Part shown: positions 57,987 to 64,000 of the stretch, in pieces
Position numbering within the stretch: position 1 is the stretch's first letter
How the letters are laid out: each line of letters begins with the position of its first letter
Source of the DNA: Chloracidobacterium validum
GTDB lineage: Bacteria > Acidobacteriota > Blastocatellia > Chloracidobacteriales > Chloracidobacteriaceae
DNA: 64,000 nucleotides
NCBI RefSeq assembly: GCF_018304825.1
Contig: NZ_CP072649.1
Coordinates: 186,001-250,000, forward strand
Direction of reading: 5' to 3'
Position numbers and translations under genes: made by a program
Notes under the pieces: model-generated
Database searches by the model: none
Seen by the model: the letters and a program-made list of their open reading frames with translations, nothing else
Told to the model about the DNA's origin: nothing

Positions 57987-60900
57987 ATGAAGTTTCTTTT
58001 CATTGCACTCGATGGGCAAGCTGACCTCGCCCTGACTGTCGCAGCGACGCGGGTTCGTGAACGGCACGGCGTCGACTTACACGTCGCCTTTCACATCGCG
58101 GCAGAACTTGACCGCGCCGAAGCGGTTGAAAAGCTGCGGGCCGATGCCGCCGACGCCGACCTCGTCTTTGTCGTCCACCAGTTCGACGACGAAAAGATTG
58201 CCCTCATTCGGGAACTTCTCCACCGCCACGCCGCCCGCTACCAAGCGGTCATTTGTGTGATGTGCGCCCCGTCGCTCATCCGGGAGACGCGCCTCGGCCG
58301 GTTCGTCCTGGCCAAGAAAGACGAAGGAGAAACGCCGTGGTACTCGCCGCTGCGCATGATCCGCGCCGTGAAGGATTCCTTCAAAAAGGCTGACGACCCG
58401 GATGCCGAACCCAAAGCCGCCCAACCACCCGGGCGGACGATGCTCACCATGCTCAAAAACGCCGGGAAGATTATGAAGTACATCCCCGGCACGGCGCAGG
58501 ACATTCACGCCTACATGATGAGCATTCAGTATTGGCTCAACGCCTCGGCCGACAACCTGGAGCAATTTCTCCTCTTTCTGCTCACGCGCTACACCGACGC
58601 CTACCGCGGTCGGTTCAACCCGAAAGCCCCCGTTGAATACCCAGATGTGGGGCTATTTCACCCACGCGAAGGGCGGATTGTTGAGTCGCTCAAGGAACTC
58701 CGCGCCCATACGCCCTGGCACGCCAACGCTCCGACGATTGGCGTCTTGATGCTGCGGTCATACCTGTTGTCCGGCAATCGCGCCCACTACGCAGCGGTGA
58801 TCGAGTCGCTCGAAGCGCGGGGAGCCAATGTCATCCCAGCCTATGCCTTCGGGCTGGACGGGCGTCCGGCCGTGGAAAAATACTTCCTTGACCGCGGTCG
58901 GCCGGTGGTGGATGCGGTGCTGTCCCTGACCGGATTTTCCCTGGTGGGTGGGCCGGCCTACAACGACGCCCAGGCAGCGGAGCGCCTGTTGAAGCAGCTC
59001 GATGTGCCGTATGTCTGCGCGCCGTCACTGGAGTTTCAGACCATTGAAGAGTGGCTGGCCGATACCCAGGGCCTCAACCGCCTCCAGGCAACCTTGATGG
59101 TTTCCATCCCGGAACTGGACGGCACAACCGACCAAATCGTGTTTGCCGGTAAATCGGGTAACTCGCGGCTGCTCGAACCCATTCCCGACCGGGTCGAACG
59201 CCTTGTTGGAAGAGTCCTGGCCCGCGCCCGGCTTCGTCGCCGGCCGGCGGCCAAGCGGCGGGTCGCCATCGTGCTGTTCAACTTCCCGCCCAGTCAGGGG
59301 AATGTCGGCACGGCGGCTTACCTCGATGTCTGGACGAGCCTGCACCGGCTGCTTGGGAAAATGCGGCAAGCGGGCTATCACATCGAAGATGTCCCGGCGA
59401 CGGTTGATGAACTCCGTGACAGCATCGTGCAGGGCAACGCCCTCCAGTATGGCCAGCCGGCCAACGTCTGCGATTTGCTTCCCCGCCGTGAATACGAGCG
59501 ACTGGTGACGACCTACCGTGAAATTGAACGCGAGTGGGGCCCGTCGCCCGGCGACAAAAACGTCTATGGCGGTGACTTCGCCATCATGGGACGGGTGTTT
59601 GGAAACGTCGGGGTATTCGTCCAGCCGAGCTTCGGCTTCGAGGACGACCCCATGCGGCTGCTGTTTTCGCAGGACGCCACGCCAAACCATGGCTTTACGG
59701 CTTTCTATGCCTATCTCAACCACGCTTGGGGCGCGGATGCCTTGCTCCACTTTGGAACGCATGGCGCCACGGAGTTCATGCCCGGCAAGCAGGTCGGGTT
59801 GAGCCACCGCTGCTGGAGCGACCGACTGATTGGCGACCTGCCAAACATCTATGCCTACTGTGCCAACAATCCCTCCGAAGGCCTCATTGCCAAACGGCGC
59901 GGCTACGCCACCCTCGTCAGTTATCTGAGTCCGCCAATTGAAGCCGCCGGTCTCTACAAAGACTTCGTGACGCTCAAGGAAACCATGGACGGTTTCCGCA
60001 ATGAACCAACCCGCCGCGAGGCGTACGTGCCGGCCATCGTTGAAAAAGCCAAGGGGCTGAACCTGCTCGACCACGACTTCCGCGATGAAGAGCTGACGAC
60101 CGAGCGTTTTCAGAAGCTCTACACCGACCTGCTCGAACTCGAATACAGCCTGATTCCGACCGGGCTGCATACGATGGACGACGGCCTCGATGAGCAAGAA
60201 CTGTTGGGCATGCTGCAAGTCGTGGCAGATTTCCCGGTCGCCGAGCGCCGCCTGCCCAGCCTGACCAAGACTGTCCTCGCGCACTGGGCCGAAACAACCA
60301 GACCGCCCGGCGTGGTTGGCGCCGGCGATGCGCTGGCGGCCTTTTCACATACGGTCGAACTCGAACGCCAGGCCCGGCGCTTCATCGGCGAAGCCATCGC
60401 CGAAATGCACGCGCGGCGTTCGGCCAAAGCCGGGGCTAGCTTGTTGAGCAAGCTTTGTCGCGCCAAACGTGGGCTGTTTGATGCGCACTTCGAGTTTTTG
60501 TTTGATCTCCACGAAAAGCTCCGCACCAATGCCGAGCTGGATGCCATTTTGCGGGCGCTGGATGGGCGCTACATCGAACCCGTCGCTGGAGGTGATGTCG
60601 TGCGCGATCCAAGCATCCTGCCCACCGGCCGCAACCTGCATGCCATTGACCCCTATCGCATGCCGACCTACGCCGCCGCGCGCGAGGCCCAGGCGGCCGT
60701 TCGGCAACTACTGGACCGCTATGCGCGGGAGCATGGCGGGACGTTGCCGCGGAGTGTGGCGCTCGTCCTGTGGGGAACGGACAACCTGAAAAGTGGCGGC
60801 GTGGGCGTGGCGCAGGCCCTGTGGTTGCTTGGCGCGCGGGCGACCGCCGACGAAATGGGGCGCATCGCCAACGTCGAACTCATTCCGCTGGCGGAACTCG

Positions 60901-61814
60901 GTCGGCCGCGCATTGATGTCGTCCTGACGCTGTCCGGCATCTTCCGGGACGTGCTGCCCCAGCAGATGCGGCTGCTTGACCGCGCCGTGCGGTTGGTTGC
61001 CCAGGCGGATGAGCCGCTGGAGCAAAACTTCGTTCGCGCGCACGTTCAGGAAATGCTGGGGCAGGGCGTTGCTTTCGAGGATGCCGTCCGCCGGATTTTC
61101 TCGAATGCCGCCGGGAGCTACGGCGCCAACGTCAATCACCTGGTGGATTCCGCCACCTGGGAAAATGATAGCGAAATTGCGCAAACGTTTTTGTCGCGCA
61201 AAGGCTTTGCCTATGACCAGAACGGGCAGTTCGTCGAGGCGCGGGCCGATTACGAGCGCGTGCTGGGTGGGGTCACGCTGGCGTTCCAGAACGTGGACTC
61301 GACCGAGATGAACATCACCGATATTGACCACTATTACGAGTACTTGGGCGGCGTCACCAGCGCGGTCAAGCACCTGCGGGGCGACGCTGCCACCCCGGCC
61401 GTCATGTTGGCGGATGCCACCGGCGCCGAAGCCAAGGTGCGGAGTTTAGAGGAAACCGTCCGGCTCGAATCGCGCACGAAGTTGCTCAATCCGAAGTGGT
61501 ACGAGGCCATGCTGGAAAACGGCTACGCCGGTGTCAGTCAGATTGAGCGACAAGTTTCAAACACCTTTGGCTGGAGCGCGACCTGTCGCGCCGTGGATGA
61601 TTGGGTGTATGACGGCGTGGCGCAGACCTACGTGCTGGACGAGGCCATGCGCGCCCGACTTCAGCGCCTCAATCCGAGCAGCCTGTCGAAATTGACGCGC
61701 CGGTTGCTCGAAGCCAACGGACGGGGCTTGTGGAAGACAGATGAGGCGACGCTGGAACAGTTGCGTGAGGCCTACGCCCAGATGGAAGACGCCTTGGAAA
61801 ACGTGGCTTCGTAA
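57987..61814 (+). CDS. bchH: magnesium chelatase subunit H
   Basis: 1275 aa from the ATG at 57987; the frame is open 27 codons earlier without a better start. CobN/Mg-chelatase family: PSLIRETRLGRFVLAKKD-type N-terminal block (part quoted as LGRFVLAKKDEGETPW), LLHFGTHGATEFMPGKQVGL (the diagnostic HxTHG-x-xE-x-xPGK), and ALVLWGTDNLKSGGVGVAQAL. Length and motif order fit BchH/ChlH rather than CobN. It binds protoporphyrin IX and, with the BchI-BchD AAA+ complex, inserts Mg2+, the first step specific to (bacterio)chlorophyll. BchI and BchD are not in the window. Followed by hemA after 64 bp. Confidence 0.94.
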   Translation: MKFLFIALDGQADLALTVAATRVRERHGVDLHVAFHIAAELDRAEAVEKLRADAADADLVFVVHQFDDEKIALIRELLHRHAARYQAVICVMCAPSLIRETRLGRFVLAKKDEGETPWYSPLRMIRAVKDSFKKADDPDAEPKAAQPPGRTMLTMLKNAGKIMKYIPGTAQDIHAYMMSIQYWLNASADNLEQFLLFLLTRYTDAYRGRFNPKAPVEYPDVGLFHPREGRIVESLKELRAHTPWHANAPTIGVLMLRSYLLSGNRAHYAAVIESLEARGANVIPAYAFGLDGRPAVEKYFLDRGRPVVDAVLSLTGFSLVGGPAYNDAQAAERLLKQLDVPYVCAPSLEFQTIEEWLADTQGLNRLQATLMVSIPELDGTTDQIVFAGKSGNSRLLEPIPDRVERLVGRVLARARLRRRPAAKRRVAIVLFNFPPSQGNVGTAAYLDVWTSLHRLLGKMRQAGYHIEDVPATVDELRDSIVQGNALQYGQPANVCDLLPRREYERLVTTYREIEREWGPSPGDKNVYGGDFAIMGRVFGNVGVFVQPSFGFEDDPMRLLFSQDATPNHGFTAFYAYLNHAWGADALLHFGTHGATEFMPGKQVGLSHRCWSDRLIGDLPNIYAYCANNPSEGLIAKRRGYATLVSYLSPPIEAAGLYKDFVTLKETMDGFRNEPTRREAYVPAIVEKAKGLNLLDHDFRDEELTTERFQKLYTDLLELEYSLIPTGLHTMDDGLDEQELLGMLQVVADFPVAERRLPSLTKTVLAHWAETTRPPGVVGAGDALAAFSHTVELERQARRFIGEAIAEMHARRSAKAGASLLSKLCRAKRGLFDAHFEFLFDLHEKLRTNAELDAILRALDGRYIEPVAGGDVVRDPSILPTGRNLHAIDPYRMPTYAAAREAQAAVRQLLDRYAREHGGTLPRSVALVLWGTDNLKSGGVGVAQALWLLGARATADEMGRIANVELIPLAELGRPRIDVVLTLSGIFRDVLPQQMRLLDRAVRLVAQADEPLEQNFVRAHVQEMLGQGVAFEDAVRRIFSNAAGSYGANVNHLVDSATWENDSEIAQTFLSRKGFAYDQNGQFVEARADYERVLGGVTLAFQNVDSTEMNITDIDHYYEYLGGVTSAVKHLRGDAATPAVMLADATGAEAKVRSLEETVRLESRTKLLNPKWYEAMLENGYAGVSQIERQVSNTFGWSATCRAVDDWVYDGVAQTYVLDEAMRARLQRLNPSSLSKLTRRLLEANGRGLWKTDEATLEQLREAYAQMEDALENVAS

Positions 61815-61878
61815 GACCTGTTGGCCGTAATCCCCGTTCGTCGGTTGACGAACCCAGAACCCGTTGGGACTGACCGTT

Positions 61879-63186
61879 ATGAAGTTTGTACTCGTCGGAC
61901 TCAATCACCATACCGCGCCGATTGCGGTGCGCGAACGGTTTGCTTTCAGCAAGCACTACCTACCGGAAGCGCTCAATCTGTTTGTGGATGGGCAGGACAT
62001 TGTTGAGGGGATGATTCTTTCGACCTGCAATCGGGTTGAACTGCTTGCCGTGACCCCGCACGAGAGTTCGCAGGGGGTAAGTTGCGTCAAGAAGTTTCTC
62101 AAGGCCATTCACCAGAAGTGTGACGGCTACGATGAGCATTTGTACTGCTACACCGATCAGGATGTCGTGCGCCATGTGTTTCGCGTGGCCGCGAGCCTCG
62201 ACTCGATGATCCTGGGCGAGCCGCAGATTCTCGGCCAAGTCAAGGAGGCCTATGCCACGGCGCAGGCCCTCAACAAGACCGGAACCCTGCTCAACAAACT
62301 CATGCACAGGGCCTTCAGTGTGGCCAAACGGGTTCGGACCGAGACAAAAATTGGCGCGAATGCGATTTCGGTTAGCTACGCGGCGGTTGAACTCGCCCGG
62401 CGCATCTTTACCAGCCTCGAAGGGCAAACGGTCATGCTGGTCGGCGCCGGAGAGATGGCCGAACTGGCGGCAACCCACCTGATGAGCGCCGGCGCCAGTC
62501 ACATCATCGTGGCCAGCCGGTCGTTCGACAAAGCCGTGCAGTTGGCAACCAAGTTCAATGGGTCGGCCGTGATTTTTGATCGGTTCCGGGAGCGGTTGCC
62601 GGAAGCCGATATTCTCATCTTTGCGACGGCCGCCCCGCACTTCGTCGTCCGGGTTGCCGATGTGGCCGCCGCCATGGAGCGGCGGCGGCACCGGCCGATG
62701 TTCATTATCGACATTTCCGTGCCACGTAACGTTGACCCGTCCATCAATGACCTGGAGCAAGTCTTTGTCTATGACGTGGATGATCTGCAAGCCGTGGTCG
62801 AAAACAACCTGCGTGAGCGCAAGCAGGAAGCTGAACGTGCCAACCGCCTGGTTGAGGAAGAACTGGCGGCATTTGTGGCCGAGTGGCGCATGATGGCGGC
62901 CGGACCCTTCATTGCCGCGCTCAATGCCCATCTGGCAGAAGTGGCTCAGTCGGAGTATGAGCGTCATCGCAAGCGGATTGAACGCTTGGGCGGCATGTCG
63001 CCGGAAGTCGAGCAGTATGTGCGCGAGGTCATCCTCACGTCAATTTTGCGGAAATTTGCGCACCCATTGATTGAAAACATCCGTGAATCGGCGGCGCAGG
63101 GCGAGCGAAGCCGGTTATGTGAGACGTTCGGGCTTGATGTGCGCGTCAATACACAAGTCCAGGTGCGCTGGATGCGTTCGGCTTGA
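61879..63186 (+). CDS. hemA: glutamyl-tRNA reductase
   Basis: 435 aa from the ATG at 61879. Catalytic Cys50 in LSTCNRVELLAVT. GEPQILGQVKEAY, then FSVAKRVRTETKIG and VGAGEMAELAATHL (NADPH-binding glycine loop), and IDISVPRNVDPSI are family blocks. The C-terminal dimerisation helices follow. It reduces glutamyl-tRNA to glutamate-1-semialdehyde, entering 5-aminolevulinate and all tetrapyrroles. Placement between bchH and bchL suggests pigment-linked expression, 64 bp after bchH and 85 bp before bchL. Confidence 0.96.
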   Translation: MKFVLVGLNHHTAPIAVRERFAFSKHYLPEALNLFVDGQDIVEGMILSTCNRVELLAVTPHESSQGVSCVKKFLKAIHQKCDGYDEHLYCYTDQDVVRHVFRVAASLDSMILGEPQILGQVKEAYATAQALNKTGTLLNKLMHRAFSVAKRVRTETKIGANAISVSYAAVELARRIFTSLEGQTVMLVGAGEMAELAATHLMSAGASHIIVASRSFDKAVQLATKFNGSAVIFDRFRERLPEADILIFATAAPHFVVRVADVAAAMERRRHRPMFIIDISVPRNVDPSINDLEQVFVYDVDDLQAVVENNLRERKQEAERANRLVEEELAAFVAEWRMMAAGPFIAALNAHLAEVAQSEYERHRKRIERLGGMSPEVEQYVREVILTSILRKFAHPLIENIRESAAQGERSRLCETFGLDVRVNTQVQVRWMRSA

Positions 63187-63271
63187 TCCGGTTGTGATGG
63201 AGGGTTGGAAGCGGCCCTTCGTCCCCTAGCGATTGATTTTACCATTCCAACCCCAGGTGAGGTGCTAACTC

Positions 63272-64000
63272 ATGATCGTTTCAATCTATGGTAAAGGCGG
63301 CATTGGCAAATCCACGACCTCCTCCAACATCGCTATCGCCATGGCCAAACGTGGCGCGCGCGTCCTGCAAGTCGGCTGCGATCCCAAGCACGATTCGACC
63401 TTTACGATCACCAAGCGAATGATTCCGACCCTCGTCGAAGTCCTTGAGGAATATGACTACCACCATGAGGAAATCGAGCCGGCGGATGTGATTTTCAAGG
63501 GGAAGATGGGCGTGGACGCGATGGAGTCGGGTGGCCCGGCGGCCGGCGCGGGATGCGGCGGCTATGTCACCGGCGAAGCCGTGAAGTTTTTGCGCGACCA
63601 CAAGCTGATGGATGAATACGACGTGGTGATTTTCGACGTGTTGGGCGATGTGGTCTGTGGCGGGTTTGCCACTCCGCTCAACCATTCAGATTTTGCCTGT
63701 GTCGTGACCGCCAATGATTTTGATTCGCTCTTCGCGGCCAATCGCATCTGCGCCGCCGTGATGGCCAAGACCAAAAATTATCCGATCTATATCGCCGGCC
63801 TCATTGTCAACCGCTGCCCGGATACCGATCACGTCGAACGGTTCTGTGACCGCACCGGGGCGCGGATTGTCGGCCACGTTCCCCAGATTGACGAAATCCG
63901 CCGGTCCCGGCTGGCCGGGGTTTCGATTTTCGAGATGAAACGGGTTGGTGGCATTGCCCTTGCCCAGGATCGGTACCTTGAAATCGCCGATTATCTGCTC
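63272..64000 (+). CDS. bchL: dark-operative protochlorophyllide reductase ATPase BchL, 3' end cut
   Basis: Open from ATG 63272, preceded by GAGGTG at 8 nt, to the window end: 243 codons without a stop. NifH-like: P-loop YGKGGIGKSTTSSN, QVGCDPKHDSTFT, the cluster-binding Cys in GAGCGGYVTGEA and VVCGGFATPL, and switch region FDVLGDVVCGG. The DPKHDSTF and VTANDFDSLFAANRI segments favour BchL over NifH or BchX. As a dimer with a [4Fe-4S] cluster it passes electrons to BchNB for light-independent reduction of protochlorophyllide. About 20-30 C-terminal residues are missing. Confidence 0.94.
   Translation, partial: MIVSIYGKGGIGKSTTSSNIAIAMAKRGARVLQVGCDPKHDSTFTITKRMIPTLVEVLEEYDYHHEEIEPADVIFKGKMGVDAMESGGPAAGAGCGGYVTGEAVKFLRDHKLMDEYDVVIFDVLGDVVCGGFATPLNHSDFACVVTANDFDSLFAANRICAAVMAKTKNYPIYIAGLIVNRCPDTDHVERFCDRTGARIVGHVPQIDEIRRSRLAGVSIFEMKRVGGIALAQDRYLEIADYLL

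Noticed and set aside
59025-60284. 419-codon minus-strand frame opposite bchH
   Set aside because: Shadow of strong bchH codon bias; the plus strand holds unmistakable BchH motifs throughout.

Overview
The window reads as a high-GC chromosome segment from a chlorophototrophic member of the Acidobacteriota, most like Chloracidobacterium. Two lines support this. The right end carries bacteriochlorophyll genes (bchH, hemA, then bchL running off the edge), and the gene at 42111-43121 has the VWFA-related architecture that is expanded in Acidobacteriota. The assignment is inferred from gene content, not from a marker-gene comparison.

Layout. 1-3043: end of a methyltransferase, an MltD-type lytic transglycosylase and a serine hydrolase. 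3032-8950 (minus): a compact Fe-S assembly operon, Rrf2 regulator-sufB-sufC-sufD-sufS-sufU, with several 4-nt stop/start overlaps. 9100-9702: an XRE-cupin regulator. 10151-16191: a CRISPR array of 84 repeats (36 nt) and 83 spacers. 16192-25509 (minus): leader, then a complete type I-G (formerly I-U) cas operon transcribed csb1, csb2, cas3, a Cas8-like gene, cas4-cas1 fusion, cas2. The repeat orientation, the adjacent leader and the decayed distal end all say the array is transcribed on the minus strand. An inverted, diverged repeat copy lies about 330 nt beyond the array's distal end.

25966-48265 is mostly housekeeping and envelope functions: SET protein, DnaB, flavodoxin-like protein, Tat-exported superoxide dismutase, aldo/keto reductase, UspA tandem protein, HNH nuclease, class A beta-lactamase-like protein, hibernation factor, EamA transporter, CobO, thioesterase, HEAT protein, OmpA/VWFA operon, a secreted-type nuclease with two P-domains, zinc-independent S14 and L31, an SDR and an SCP2-like protein.

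48401-55130 is a scrambled type I restriction-modification island on the minus strand. hsdR has an interrupted 5' end, hsdS and hsdM are fragments, and fic fragments are fused to them. Three hsdM 3' ends are each followed, 65-79 nt later, by a fic-like 5' end. A REP-associated transposase (RAYT) sits between hsdS and hsdR, and REP palindromes lie in and around these genes, two of them in frame inside hsdM. Next comes a toxin-antitoxin pair whose toxin has an internal stop (55814-56382).

56771-64000 (plus) is the pigment region: an ATP-grasp-like gene of unknown role, bchH (Mg chelatase large subunit), hemA (first committed step of tetrapyrrole synthesis) and bchL (dark-operative protochlorophyllide reductase). 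No rRNA or tRNA gene was recognised.
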